In this document: positions 17,986-29,481 of the stretch, piece after piece
Layout of the letters: every line of letters begins with the position of its first letter
How positions within the stretch are numbered: position 1 is the first letter of the stretch
Assembly: GCA_017306015.1 (NCBI GenBank)
Contig: JAFKJK010000007.1
Coordinates: forward strand, 434,001-498,000
Direction: 5' to 3'
Source: Propionibacteriaceae bacterium
GTDB lineage: Bacteria; Actinomycetota; Actinomycetes; Propionibacteriales; Propionibacteriaceae
DNA length: 64,000 bases
Notes under the pieces: model-generated
The model's database searches: none
Told to the model about the DNA's origin: nothing
The model's input: the letters and a program-made list of their open reading frames with translations, nothing else
Program-made: the position numbers and the translations under genes

Positions 17986-18059
17986 CGCCGAACGCCTCTG
18001 TTTCGGTCATTCGCCACAGCCCAGGTGGTGGCGTTTGACCGGAACGGAGGCGTTCGGCG
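17986..18059 (+). repeat. Long near-perfect inverted repeat after pfp
   Basis: Arms 17986-18017 and 18028-18059 (32 nt each) enclose a 10-nt loop. Two of the four differences are G-U wobbles on the plus-strand RNA and the other two form a small U-U internal loop. Outside the arms, CCTCCTCCCAC before and GTGGGGAGGAGG after can extend the pairing. It may be a large terminator shared with the convergent aminotransferase gene, or a mobile intergenic palindrome. Confidence 0.65.
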
Positions 18060-18120
18060 TTGGGCGGCGGTGGGGAGGAGGACGGCGGTGAGAGGGGACG
18101 GCGGTCAGCGGGGGACGGCG

Positions 18121-19272
18121 TCAGCGGGGCAGGTGGGAGGCCAGTCGGTCCAGGGCCTCGTCCAGCTGCTCGGTCTGGCCGCAGAAGCTGAGCCGGGCCG
18201 TCCGGTTGCCGGCAACGGTGTCGAAATCGATGCCCGGCGCGAGGGCAATCCCGGTCGCCGCCAGGACCTGCTCGCACCAGGTCAGTGAGTCGTCGGTCAG
18301 ATGGCCGATCTCCAGGTAGGCGTAGAAGGCACCGTCGGGCGGCGCGAAACTGGTCAGGCCGAGTTCGGGGAGCCGACGCAGCAACAGGTCGCGGTTGCGG
18401 GCGTAGCGGGTGACGTGTCGATCCAGTTCGGCCCGGGCCTCGTCGGTGAACGCGGCAACGGCCGCCACCTGGGACACCGCCGGCGCGCAGATCGCCAGGT
18501 TCGACTGCAGGTTCTCGATCGGCGTCCGCAGCTCGGACGGCACCAGCAGCCAGCCCAGCCGCCAGCCGGTCATCGAGTGGTACTTGCTCACCGAGCCCAC
18601 GACGATCGCGTCTTCGCCGTACTCCCGGGCGGACGCGCACGGACGGCCGAAGCTGATGCCGTGGTAGATCTCGTCGCTGATCAGCCGGCAGGCGTGCGCC
18701 TCGCACCAACCGACGATGGCCGCCAGTTCGCCTGTGTCGATGATCGTCCCGGTCGGATTGGACGGGGACGCCAGCACGAGCCCCTTCGGCGGCCGCGGCA
18801 AGGCGTCCAGCATCGCGACGGTCGGCTGGTAGCGGCTGTCGGGGCCGGCGTCCAGAGCGACGACGTCGACGCCGAGGCTGCGTAGCGTGTTTCGGTAGGC
18901 CGGGTAGCCGGGACGGGTCATCGCCACTTGGTCACCGGCGTCGAACGCGGCCAGGGCGGCCAGCAGGAACCCACCCGACGAGCCCGTGGTGATCACGACC
19001 TCGGCCGGGTCGACGTCCACGTCGTAGCGTCGGCGGTACTCCCTCGCGATCGCCGTCCGCAGTTCGGGGATGCCGTTGGTGACGGTGTAGCCCAGCACGT
19101 CCTCGACGACGGCGCGGGCCGCAGCCTCGCGAACGACCACCGGCGCCGGGGTGGCCGGCTGGCCCACGAAGAGCGGGATGACGTCGCCGTGGCTGGCCTG
19201 CCTCGCGGCCGCCGCCTTGGCCACCTCCATCACGTAGAACGGATCGACGGCGGAGCGCCGCGAGACCGCCAC
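18121..19272 (-). CDS. Class I/II PLP aminotransferase
   Basis: A 383-residue fold-type-I aminotransferase. It has LFVGQP near the N-terminus, SPSNPTGT for substrate binding, SDEIYHG with the PLP Asp, and the catalytic lysine in GSVSKYHSMTGWRLGW. Related enzymes act on aspartate, alanine or aromatic amino acids; the substrate is not readable. GTG 19272 is chosen because it is one base after the TGA of the YihY gene and is preceded by GGAAGG, giving tight coupling. The frame is open upstream, but only within the YihY coding region. Confidence 0.82.
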   Translation of the reverse strand: MAVSRRSAVDPFYVMEVAKAAAARQASHGDVIPLFVGQPATPAPVVVREAAARAVVEDVLGYTVTNGIPELRTAIAREYRRRYDVDVDPAEVVITTGSSGGFLLAALAAFDAGDQVAMTRPGYPAYRNTLRSLGVDVVALDAGPDSRYQPTVAMLDALPRPPKGLVLASPSNPTGTIIDTGELAAIVGWCEAHACRLISDEIYHGISFGRPCASAREYGEDAIVVGSVSKYHSMTGWRLGWLLVPSELRTPIENLQSNLAICAPAVSQVAAVAAFTDEARAELDRHVTRYARNRDLLLRRLPELGLTSFAPPDGAFYAYLEIGHLTDDSLTWCEQVLAATGIALAPGIDFDTVAGNRTARLSFCGQTEQLDEALDRLASHLPR

Positions 19273-19273
19273 G

Positions 19274-20353
19274 TCAGTCCTTCCGTCCGGCCGCCCAGCC
19301 AAGCAGGGCGGCCAGGAGCGCACCCAGTCCGATCCCGGTGGCCGTCCCGACGGTGTACCCGGTGGCCAGGCCGACGCCCATCGACTTCTCGGCGACCGTG
19401 CTGGAGACGGTCAACTCGCCGGGACGGGACTCAGCCGGCTCGGGTTCGGGGGCTTCGTCCTCCGCGGACTCGATGGCCGGCACGGGGTGGGCGGTCGCCA
19501 GCCAGGCGGCGACGTACAGGATCAGGGTCGCGAAGAGGTTGAGGAAGATCATCAGGATGATCACCGGGCCGAACAGCGCAGCCGACGGGTTGTTGGTGAA
19601 GAAGCCGATCAGGTAGCCGGCCAGGGTCTGCAGGAGCACCAGGGGGACGGCCCCGACCAGTGCGCCGATCCACAGCAGCCGGGCTGGCACGGGCGTCAAG
19701 GCGAACCAGCGGAACATCCACCAGAACAGCAGGGTGGCGACCGCGAGCGAGAGCAGGAGGCCAACTCCCCGGATCAGCAGAGACCAGCCGAGATGCCCCG
19801 AGACCCCGAGCCACTGACCGACCTCCCGGCCGAGGACAGTCGCCACTGTGCTGGCCGCCCAGGACACGGCCACGCCGACGAACAGCATCAGCAATGCCAC
19901 GAAGTTGACCAGGACGTCCAGCGGCAGGATCAGCTGCTTCGGTGGGTTGTCGTAGTCCTCGCGCATCAGCGCGCGGCAGGCCCGCTTGAGGTTTCCGATC
20001 CAGTTCGCTCCAGTCCAGAAGCCGAGCACGAGGCCGAAGCCCAGGATCGCCGCCCAGTCGCTCAGCGCCTTGCGGATCAGCGGCAGCAGCAGCTTCTGGC
20101 CGAGATCGCCGTAGGCGTCGAGGCTGTCGGTCAGCCGGCTTCCGAGAGCCTCAAGCAGCGGCGGATCGAAGACCGTGAGCACCATGCCGAGCACCGAGAA
20201 CGCCATCATCAACACCGGGACCAGCGACAGCACCGAGAAGTAGGCGACCGCAGCGGCGAACAGTCCCCCGCCGCGGACGTTGAACCGCTCCACGGTGCGC
20301 AGGATGTGGGCCACCCAGGGGCGCTTCGAGAACTCCTCCCACCACTGCAGCAT
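19274..20353 (-). CDS. YihY/BrkB-family inner membrane protein
   Basis: A 359-residue membrane protein of the YihY (formerly RNase BN/BrkB) family. It has six or more helices, the conserved early segment GGGLFAAAVAYFSVLSLVP, and a charged Glu/Pro-rich tail (about 290-320) followed by a Gly/Ala-rich final helix. The function of the family is not settled. ATG 20353 is preceded by AAGGAG and begins 5 nt after the gcvP stop, so it is probably co-transcribed with gcvP and the downstream aminotransferase. Confidence 0.82.
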   Translation of the reverse strand: MLQWWEEFSKRPWVAHILRTVERFNVRGGGLFAAAVAYFSVLSLVPVLMMAFSVLGMVLTVFDPPLLEALGSRLTDSLDAYGDLGQKLLLPLIRKALSDWAAILGFGLVLGFWTGANWIGNLKRACRALMREDYDNPPKQLILPLDVLVNFVALLMLFVGVAVSWAASTVATVLGREVGQWLGVSGHLGWSLLIRGVGLLLSLAVATLLFWWMFRWFALTPVPARLLWIGALVGAVPLVLLQTLAGYLIGFFTNNPSAALFGPVIILMIFLNLFATLILYVAAWLATAHPVPAIESAEDEAPEPEPAESRPGELTVSSTVAEKSMGVGLATGYTVGTATGIGLGALLAALLGWAAGRKD

Positions 20354-20358
20354 CGGCG

Positions 20359-23223
<2,865 letters not shown>

Positions 23224-23254
23224 GGCAGGGACAAACCTATCCCCCGTCCCTGCC
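23224..23254 (-). promoter_or_regulatory. Hairpin presenting the gcvP ribosome site
   Basis: GGCAGGGAC and GTCCCTGCC (23224-23232 and 23246-23254) form a perfect 9-bp stem directly abutting the gcvP ATG. The 13-nt loop on the mRNA, GGGGGATAGGTTT, holds the only Shine-Dalgarno-like sequence. Folding could modulate translation of gcvP. Confidence 0.5.
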
Positions 23255-23264
23255 TCCGACCTGT

Positions 23265-23300
23265 CAGACTCTCGTTGGCCCGGAGCTCAACCAGAGTCTG
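23265..23300 (-). terminator. Hairpin between merR and gcvP
   Basis: Arms 23265-23277 and 23288-23300 (13 nt, one internal mismatch) enclose a 10-nt loop. It lies downstream of the MerR gene and upstream of gcvP on the same strand. It is a candidate terminator or attenuator without a T run. Confidence 0.5.
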
Positions 23301-23334
23301 ACGACTCGGGAGAGCGGGGTGACACGAGGCGGGA

Positions 23335-23901
23335 TCAGCCGGCGGCGCGGGCCTGCCGGCGGCGGGACAGCTCGTCGTTCGCCGCAGCGGGGTGCTCGTC
23401 CGGACGCTCGGCGGGCAGCGACTGCAGCGTTCCCTCGATGTCGCGCCAGACTCCGCCGAGCGCGATCCCGAACATGCCCTGCCCGCCCTTGAGCAGGTCG
23501 ACCACCTCGTCGTCGCTGGTGCATTCGTACACCGAGATGCCGTCGCTCATCAGCGTCACCTCGGTGAGGTCCTCGACGCCGCGGGCGCGGAGGTGCTCGA
23601 TCGCCGTCCTGATCTGCTGCAGGGAGATGCCGGCATCGATCAGCCGCTTGATCACCTTCAGGATGAGCAGGTCGCGGAAGCTGTAGAGACGCTGCGTCCC
23701 CGAGCCCCCAGCGGTGCGGATCTCCGGCACCACCAGGCCGGTGCGTGCCCAGTAGTCCAGCTGCCGGTAGGTGATGTCCGCCGCACGGCAGGCGACCGGC
23801 CCGCGGAAGCCGAGATCTTCCGGCAGGGGCGCGAAATCGCCGTCGAAGAGCAGGTCCTGCATGGGTCGGCCGGCGCCGGGCGCCTGATCAGCAGCGTTCA
23901 T
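23335..23901 (-). CDS. MerR-family regulator (Rv1830/McdR-like)
   Basis: A 188-residue MerR-type regulator. The winged HTH lies at about residues 38-105 (ADITYRQLDYWARTGLVVPE; QRLYSFRDLLILKVIKRL), with a C-terminal region of about 60 residues (YECTSDDEVVDLLKGGQGMFGIALGG) typical of the actinobacterial Rv1830-type proteins. That family is linked to control of cell division and antibiotic tolerance in mycobacteria. GGAAGG precedes ATG 23901. It sits between gcvP and the bifunctional nuclease, as in mycobacteria. A dyad overlapping its promoter suggests autoregulation. Confidence 0.85.
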   Translation of the reverse strand: MNAADQAPGAGRPMQDLLFDGDFAPLPEDLGFRGPVACRAADITYRQLDYWARTGLVVPEIRTAGGSGTQRLYSFRDLLILKVIKRLIDAGISLQQIRTAIEHLRARGVEDLTEVTLMSDGISVYECTSDDEVVDLLKGGQGMFGIALGGVWRDIEGTLQSLPAERPDEHPAAANDELSRRRQARAAG

Positions 23902-23937
23902 CGGTGGGCCTTCCGTTGACAGGAATCACGTCGTTGC

Positions 23938-23974
23938 GATTACGACGGTAATCCGCCACGACGATCGGGGTCAA
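23938..23974 (-). promoter_or_regulatory. merR promoter with overlapping dyad
   Basis: On the minus strand, TTGACC (23974-23969) and TACCGT (23950-23945) are 18 bp apart. The perfect dyad GATTAC-4 nt-GTAATC (23938-23953) covers the -10 box. Such placement fits a MerR-family autoregulatory operator. Confidence 0.5.
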
Positions 23975-24023
23975 CGACACGCCGCCCGCCCCAGTCCCGG
24001 CATGCGGAGTCTGAAGTTGAGCC

Positions 24024-24518
24024 TCAGGGTTGGTCGTCGTCGCCGGTGAAATCCTCCGGCGTGACCTTGTCCAGGAACTCGATGAACCGCTCCACCTCGT
24101 CCTCGGCCGGAGCCGGTCGCGCCGGCTCGGCCGAGACGCCGAACTGGGCCAGGAGTTCGTCGCTGCATGTGATCGGGCAGTGCACGCGGAGGGCCAGGGC
24201 GATCGCGTCGCTCGGCCGGGCCGGGACGGTCCGCGACGGGAGCATCAGTTCTGCAAAGAATTGGCCGTCCTCGCCTCCGGTGAGCCGGATCGAGGTGAGG
24301 TTGAGGTCGCTGCCCGCGCCGAGCAGCTCGCCGGCAACGTCGTGGATGGAGGGACGGTGCTCGTCCGGCTCCTCGGTCGCGGCCAGGATCGCGGCCGCAC
24401 CGCCGTGACTCATCCAGATCGGCAGCCGGCGGCCGGCGTCAGCCAACTCGGTCAGCACCACCACGGGAGGGCTGTCGGCGCCCGTCACCCGGATCTCGGA
24501 AACCTTGAGTTCGACCAT
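24024..24518 (-). CDS. Bifunctional nuclease-family protein (Rv1829-like)
   Basis: A 164-residue protein of the bifunctional nuclease (DUF151) family. It has VLTELADAGRRLPIWMSHGGAAAI, then the conserved ARPSDAIALALRVHCPI and an acidic tail ending in the FLDKVTPEDF motif. ATG 24518 aligns with homologues (MVELKVSEIRV). A GTG at 24536, which overlaps the ftsR stop as GTGA, is an alternative that adds six residues. It lies between ftsR and the second merR, the conserved actinobacterial order; it was named for nuclease activity in plant homologues, and the bacterial role is unclear. Confidence 0.85.
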   Translation of the reverse strand: MVELKVSEIRVTGADSPPVVVLTELADAGRRLPIWMSHGGAAAILAATEEPDEHRPSIHDVAGELLGAGSDLNLTSIRLTGGEDGQFFAELMLPSRTVPARPSDAIALALRVHCPITCSDELLAQFGVSAEPARPAPAEDEVERFIEFLDKVTPEDFTGDDDQP

Positions 24519-24532
24519 GTGCCCAGTCCAGC

Positions 24533-25225
24533 TCACTGGGTCAACTGGGAGCGCATGATCGCGGCGTGGGCGTGCAGGACGAGCTGCATCACGTCGGCGG
24601 GCAGCGAACGGGCGGCCGGGTTGCGGCGCAGGTGGGGCGCGATCGCCTGCTCGATCAACCCGACCTCGCGTTCGGCCGCCTGCTTCACCACCCGCAGGTG
24701 CCGGGCGTCCATTCCGAACGCCGAGAGTTTGCGGGCGACGACGGCGACCGTCAGGGCGTCCCGGCCGTAGTAGATCGTGCCGCGCCGGGGCACGACGAGC
24801 TGGTGCTTCTCCAGCTCTGCCAGCTGGGCGTCGGTCAGCCCGCTGACTTCGAGGAGCTCGCGCCGGGTGACCCGGATCGCCCGGCGGGGCGGACGCGGCT
24901 GCGGGGTGAGCCCGGACGCGGGATCGACCGCTTCAACCGGAGCGGTCGACGACGTGGCGAGCGCCGGCGGCTGCTGACCGCGGTCCATCATGTCCAGGTG
25001 CTCGCGGATGACCTTCAGCGGCAGGTAGTGGTTCTTCTGCACGTCGAGGATGTAGCGCAGCCGCTCGATGTCGGACTCGGCGTAACGCCGGTACCCCGAG
25101 GGGGCGCGCTCAGGGGAGATCAGTCCCTCCGCCTCGAGGAATCGGATCTTCGAGATGGAGATGTCCTCGAATTCGGGTTTCAGGACGGCCAGTACCTGCC
25201 CGATGCTGCGTAGCCCCAGCGCCAT
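24533..25225 (-). CDS. ftsR: FtsR-like MerR regulator
   Basis: A 230-residue MerR-type protein. The N-terminal [19 protein letters not shown] and [27 protein letters not shown] winged-helix region match FtsR (Rv1828), which activates ftsZ in corynebacteria. A low-complexity linker (about 95-125) leads to a second conserved region, [21 protein letters not shown]. ATG 25225 is chosen by homology; it begins 16 nt after the FHA gene stop. Neighbours (FHA protein upstream, bifunctional nuclease downstream) are in the canonical order. Confidence 0.88.
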   Translation of the reverse strand: [230 protein letters not shown]

Positions 25226-25241
25226 CCGCAATCCGCCCGAC

Positions 25242-25724
25242 TCAGTCCTGCCCGGAGAAGAACACCATCCGGAACTTGCCGATCTGGACCTCGTCGCCAC
25301 GGCGGAGGGCGACCTTCCCGTCGATCAGGTCGCCGTTGACGTAGGTGCCGTTGAGGCTGTTCTCGTCGCTGACCCAGAACTCACCCTCCGCCCGGGTGAA
25401 CCGGGCGTGGTGGCGGGAGACGGTGATGTCGTCGAGGAAGATGTCGCAACGCGGATGCCGTCCGGCGGTGATCACGTCCGAATCGATCAGGTAGCGCGCG
25501 CCCGCGTGGGTTCCCTTGGGAATGAGGAGCAGCGCCGAATCGGGCGGGAGCGCCTCAACGGCTGCCGCGTCGGCCGCGTCCAGCTCTTCCAGGCGGAGTT
25601 CCTCGGTGACCGGCTGGATGACCCGAGTGGTGTCGCCGGAGAGTTTGGCGAGGCTGGCGCCGCAGTGAGGACAGAAGTTGGCAGGCTCGGCCAACTCATG
25701 GCCGCAGGCCGGGCACCGGTTCAT
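25242..25724 (-). CDS. garA: FHA-domain metabolic regulator (GarA/OdhI-like) with zinc ribbon
   Basis: A 160-residue protein. The C-terminal FHA domain (about 70-155) has the phosphothreonine-binding set AGRHPRCDIFL, SRHHARF and NSLNGTYVNG. Before it, DTTRV (Thr32/Thr33) corresponds to the ETTSV phosphosite of GarA/OdhI, through which Ser/Thr kinases switch its inhibition of 2-oxoglutarate dehydrogenase. An extra N-terminal zinc ribbon (CPACGHE...CPHCG, Cys4/7/18/21) precedes this. It sits between gcvH and ftsR, as in other actinobacteria. Confidence 0.88.
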   Translation of the reverse strand: MNRCPACGHELAEPANFCPHCGASLAKLSGDTTRVIQPVTEELRLEELDAADAAAVEALPPDSALLLIPKGTHAGARYLIDSDVITAGRHPRCDIFLDDITVSRHHARFTRAEGEFWVSDENSLNGTYVNGDLIDGKVALRRGDEVQIGKFRMVFFSGQD

Positions 25725-25789
25725 CTCAGGTCACCCTTCCGCCTGTCGCCGGTGGCGCGGGCAGGCTCTACTGGAGGTTGACCCTCACC

Positions 25790-26164
25790 CTATCCCGAGA
25801 CGAGCTCGGCGTAGGCGTCGGAGTGAAGAAGTCCGTCCAACTGGCCCGGATCGGAGAGCCGGACCTCGAACAGCCAACCCTCCCCGTAAGGGTCAGAGTT
25901 GATGGTCTCGGGCGCATCGTTCAGCGCGTCGTTCACCGCCGCGATCACACCGCCGACCGGCGAGTACACCGACGACACGCTCTTGGTGGACTCCACCTCG
26001 GCACAGGCGTCCTCCGCGGCCACCTCGTCACCGACCTGGGGCAGCGAGACGAAGACCACATCCCCGAGCTCGGACGCGGCGTAGTCGGTGATGCCGACGC
26101 GGACGACCTCCCCCGGACGCACCCACTCGTGCGCCGTCGTGTAGAGCAGTTCAGCTGGGAACAC
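25790..26164 (-). CDS. gcvH: Glycine cleavage system H protein
   Basis: A 124-residue lipoyl carrier. The lipoylated lysine is Lys61 in EVESTKSV, flanked by the normal DVVFVSLP and YSPVGGVI segments. It shuttles the aminomethyl group between GcvP and GcvT and is re-oxidised by dihydrolipoamide dehydrogenase. The start is GTG 26164, with GGAG upstream, and GGATAGGGT further upstream is a possible -10. It heads the FHA-ftsR-nuclease-merR-gcvP series. Confidence 0.93.
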   Translation of the reverse strand: MFPAELLYTTAHEWVRPGEVVRVGITDYAASELGDVVFVSLPQVGDEVAAEDACAEVESTKSVSSVYSPVGGVIAAVNDALNDAPETINSDPYGEGWLFEVRLSDPGQLDGLLHSDAYAELVSG

Positions 26165-26217
26165 TTCGACTCCTGTTCTCCTGCCGGGCCCGCCGGCGCC
26201 ACGCGTTCGACGCCACC

Positions 26218-26844
26218 CTATCCCTCACCGGTGGCGCTTGGAGTGCGCCGGTCGCGCGCCGGCAGGGGGAATCGGCGGATCACCTCGACGCCCTGGCCGA
26301 GGTAGAGCAGCCCCGACCACCAGTACAGCCCGGCGCCCCAGATCACGCACGCCCAGCCGATCACCTTCGCCACCTGCTGCCAGGCCTCGTCCCCGCTGCC
26401 GAGCAAGACGAGCGGGAAGGCGTACAGGAGGGCGAAGGTGGCCGCCTTGCCGAGGAAGTGCACCGGCAGGCTGGCGAAGCCACGGCGCCGCAGGGCCGGC
26501 CAGATCGTCGTCGCCATCACGACGTCGCGGGCCGCCAGCAGGGCGACCAGCCACCAGGGCACCACCTCGCGGAGCGCGAGTCCGATCAGGGTGGCGAGGA
26601 TGTACAGCCGGTCGGCCATCGGGTCGAGCACCTGGCCGAGCCTCGACCGCTGGTGCCAGCGTCGCGCGATCCGGCCGTCCAGCCAGTCGGTGGCGCCGCC
26701 GATCGCGAGCACCAGCACGGCCCAGCCGTCCGCCTCCCGGACGAGCAGCAGCCACAGGAACAGCGGGACGCCGAGGAGCCGGACGAAGCTGAGGATGTTG
26801 GGAACCGTCAGCACCCGGTCGGTGTCGTAGGGTTCTCCAGCCAC
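26218..26844 (-). CDS. CDP-alcohol phosphatidyltransferase (PgsA family)
   Basis: A 208-residue membrane enzyme with the full CDP-alcohol motif in DWLDGRIARRWHQRSRLGQ and DPMADR (D-G-x2-A-R-x8-G-x3-D-x3-D) and about five membrane helices. Family members make phosphatidylglycerol phosphate, phosphatidylinositol phosphate or cardiolipin; the alcohol used is not readable. GTG 26844 is chosen because TAGGGT lies exactly 7 nt upstream (leaderless); GTG 26853 would overlap that box. It follows thrS and the HIT gene, as PI-phosphate synthase does in mycobacteria. Confidence 0.85.
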   Translation of the reverse strand: MAGEPYDTDRVLTVPNILSFVRLLGVPLFLWLLLVREADGWAVLVLAIGGATDWLDGRIARRWHQRSRLGQVLDPMADRLYILATLIGLALREVVPWWLVALLAARDVVMATTIWPALRRRGFASLPVHFLGKAATFALLYAFPLVLLGSGDEAWQQVAKVIGWACVIWGAGLYWWSGLLYLGQGVEVIRRFPLPARDRRTPSATGEG

Positions 26845-26861
26845 GGTGGCCACCCTATCCG

Positions 26862-27410
26862 TCAGCCGGCGGTTCCCGGCCAGGCCGCGGCGAGCAGGTC
26901 CCGCGTCTGGCCGAGCAGCTGCGGCAACGCCTTGGTCTGCCCGATCACCGGAAGGAAGTTGGCGTCCCCAAGCCAGCGGGGCACGACGTGCTGGTGCAGG
27001 TGCGCGGCGATGCCCGCCCCGGCGACCGCTCCCTGGTTCATGCCGAGGTTGAAGCCGGACGGTGAGCTCACCGCACGCAGGACGCCCATCGCGACGGCCG
27101 TGAGCTCACCGATCTCGGCGCGCTCGGCCGCCGTCGCGTCCGTCCAGTCGGCGACGTGCCGGTAGGGGCAGACCAGCAGGTGCCCCGGCGAGTACGGGTA
27201 CAGGTTGAGCACGACGAAGGCGAGCTCGCTGCGATGGACGATCAGGCCCTCGACGTCGCTGCGCCCCTGGACCTGGCAGAACGGGCACGCGGCCGCTCCC
27301 GGCCCGGCCGGCTTGTTCTCGCCGCCGATGTAGACCATCCGGTGCGGAGTCCACAGCCGCTGGAACGCGTCCGGGACGCCCGGCAGGCCGGCGGCGTCCT
27401 CGCTGGTCAT
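26862..27410 (-). CDS. HIT-family hydrolase (Ap4A phosphorylase-like)
   Basis: A 182-residue histidine-triad protein. The catalytic motif [10 protein letters not shown] is near residue 135, preceded by [21 protein letters not shown] Cys pair at about 40 probably binds zinc. The family cleaves or transfers nucleotides from dinucleoside polyphosphates. The ATG overlaps the thrS stop (ATGA), so the genes are translationally coupled. The order thrS-HIT-phosphatidyltransferase equals Rv2614c-Rv2613c-Rv2612c, where the HIT protein is an Ap4A phosphorylase. Confidence 0.88.
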   Translation of the reverse strand: MTSEDAAGLPGVPDAFQRLWTPHRMVYIGGENKPAGPGAAACPFCQVQGRSDVEGLIVHRSELAFVVLNLYPYSPGHLLVCPYRHVADWTDATAAERAEIGELTAVAMGVLRAVSSPSGFNLGMNQGAVAGAGIAAHLHQHVVPRWLGDANFLPVIGQTKALPQLLGQTRDLLAAAWPGTAG

Positions 27411-29413
27411 CGCCGCGGCGGACGGCAGGCGTCGACGATCTCGGCGATCGCGTCCGCAATCGGCACCCCGTTGTTCTGGCTGCCGTCGCGGTAGCGGAAC
27501 GACACCGCGCCTGCGGCCGCGTCCTGCTCCCCGGCGATCAGCATGAACGGCACCTTCTGGGTCTGGGCGTTGCGGATCTTCTTTCCGAACCGGTCGTCGC
27601 TGTGGTCGACGTCCACCCGGATGCCGGCCGCCCTCAGCCGGGCGGCCACGTCGGCCAGGTAGTCGTTCTGGTCGGCGGAGACCGGGATACAGGTCACCTG
27701 CACCGGCGACAGCCAGACCGGGAACGCACCCGCGTAGTGCTCCAGCAGCACCCCGAAGAACCGCTCGATCGAGCCGAACAGGGCACGGTGGATCATCACC
27801 GGACGCTGCCGGCTGCCGTCCGGGGCGGTGTACTCGAGCTCGAACAGCTCCGGCTCGAAGAAGTCCAGCTGGATGGTGGACAGCTGCCAGGTGCGGCCGA
27901 TCGCGTCCTTGGCCTGGACGGAGATCTTCGGCCCGTAGAAGGCGGCGCCGCCGGGGTCGGGGACGAGATCCAGCCCGGACGCCTCGGCCACCTCGGCCAG
28001 CACCTGCGTCGCGTCCTCCCAGGTCTGGTCGTCGCCGACCGACTTCTCCGGGTTCCGGGTGGACAGCTCCAGGTAGAAGTCGTCCAGCCCGTAGTCGCGC
28101 AGCAGGTCGAGGACGAAGGTGAGCAGACTGGCCAGTTCGTCCTTCATCTGCTCGCGGGTGCAGTAGATGTGGGCGTCGTCCTGGGTGAAGCCGCGGGCCC
28201 GGGTGAGGCCGTGCACGACGCCGGACTTCTCGTAGCGGTAGACGCTTCCGAACTCGAACAGCCGCAGCGGCAGGTCGCGGTAGGAGCGTCCGCGAGAGGC
28301 GTAGACGAGGTTGTGCATCGGGCAGTTCATCGGCTTGAGGTAGTAGTCGACCCCCTGCCGGGTGATGTTGCCCTGCTCGTCGCGCTCCTCGTCGACGCGC
28401 ATCGGCGGGTACATGCCGTCCGCGTACCACTCCAGGTGCTTGGAGGTCTCGAAGAGGTGCTTCTTGGTGATGTGCGGGGTGTTGACGAAGGAGTAACCGG
28501 CCTCGACGTGGCGGCGGCGGGAATAGTCCTCCATCTCCATCCGGATCATCGCGCCCTTGGGGTGGAAGATCGGCAGGCCCGAGCCGATCTCGTCCGGGAA
28601 GCTGAACAGGTCGAGCTCGGTGCCCAGCTTGCGGTGGTCGCGCCGGGCGGCCTCCTCCTGCCGGGTCCGGTAGGCGACCAGGTCGTCCTTGCTGGCCCAG
28701 GCGGTGCCGTAGACACGCTGGAGCTGCTGGTTGCGCTGGTCGCCGCGCCAGTAGGCGGCCGAGCTACGGGTGAGCGCCCAGCCGTTGCCCAGATAGCCGG
28801 TGTGCGGGACGTGCGGGCCCCGGCAGAGGTCCTTCCAGGCGACGCTCCCGTCGCGGCGGACGTTGTCGTAGATGGTCAGCTCGCCGGCGCCGACCTCGAC
28901 CGACGCCCCCTCGGTGGACGCGGCCGCGCCTTTGAGCCCGATCAGCTCGAGCTTGTACGGCTCGGACGCGAGCTCGGCCGCGGCCTCGGCGTCGGTGACG
29001 ACCCGGCGGACGAACCGCTGCCGCTCCTTGACGATGCCGGCCATCACCTTCTCGATGGCCTTCAGATCCTCGGGGGTGAGCGGCTCGGCGATGTCGAAGT
29101 CGTAGTAGAAGCCGTCGGTGATCGGCGGCCCGATGCCCAGCTTCGCGTCGGCGTGGAGCCGCTGCAGGGCCTGCGCGGTCACGTGGGCGCACGAGTGCCT
29201 CAGGATCGCCAGACCGTCGTCGCTGGTCGCGGCGACCGGCTCGACCTGGTCGCCCTCGGTCAGCACGGTCGCCAGGTCGACGAGGTGCCCGTTGACGCGA
29301 GCCGCCACGATCGCCGTCCCGGCCCCGAACAGGTCGGCGGCGGTGGTGCCGGTGGTGACCGCCTGCTGCCGGGGTTCGGTCTGCTGGTCGGACACGACGA
29401 TGGTCACGGACAC
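27407..29413 (-). CDS. thrS: Threonyl-tRNA synthetase
   Basis: A 668-residue class II synthetase. Domains in order are TGS (about 1-60), the editing/second additional domain with [11 protein letters not shown], the catalytic core (about 240-540, with MNCPMHN supplying the zinc Cys and [10 protein letters not shown]), and a C-terminal anticodon-binding domain ([15 protein letters not shown]). GTG 29413 is used because AAAGGA precedes it; GTG 29407 is two codons later. No T-box leader is visible in the short upstream gap. Confidence 0.95.
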   Translation of the reverse strand: MSVTIVVSDQQTEPRQQAVTTGTTAADLFGAGTAIVAARVNGHLVDLATVLTEGDQVEPVAATSDDGLAILRHSCAHVTAQALQRLHADAKLGIGPPITDGFYYDFDIAEPLTPEDLKAIEKVMAGIVKERQRFVRRVVTDAEAAAELASEPYKLELIGLKGAAASTEGASVEVGAGELTIYDNVRRDGSVAWKDLCRGPHVPHTGYLGNGWALTRSSAAYWRGDQRNQQLQRVYGTAWASKDDLVAYRTRQEEAARRDHRKLGTELDLFSFPDEIGSGLPIFHPKGAMIRMEMEDYSRRRHVEAGYSFVNTPHITKKHLFETSKHLEWYADGMYPPMRVDEERDEQGNITRQGVDYYLKPMNCPMHNLVYASRGRSYRDLPLRLFEFGSVYRYEKSGVVHGLTRARGFTQDDAHIYCTREQMKDELASLLTFVLDLLRDYGLDDFYLELSTRNPEKSVGDDQTWEDATQVLAEVAEASGLDLVPDPGGAAFYGPKISVQAKDAIGRTWQLSTIQLDFFEPELFELEYTAPDGSRQRPVMIHRALFGSIERFFGVLLEHYAGAFPVWLSPVQVTCIPVSADQNDYLADVAARLRAAGIRVDVDHSDDRFGKKIRNAQTQKVPFMLIAGEQDAAAGAVSFRYRDGSQNNGVPIADAIAEIVDACRPPRR

Positions 29414-29481
29414 GGATGGTTCCTTTCGGTTGCGGCTTCCTAGTCTGCCGCACAACGCGGTCCTGCGATTCGCCGGACCGT

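Noticed and set aside
23224..23334. A glycine riboswitch before gcvP
   Set aside because: Only two simple hairpins are seen; the paired-aptamer pattern of glycine riboswitches is absent.
29414..29481. T-box leader for thrS
   Set aside because: The gap to the neighbouring gene is only 68 nt and shows no T-box sequence.
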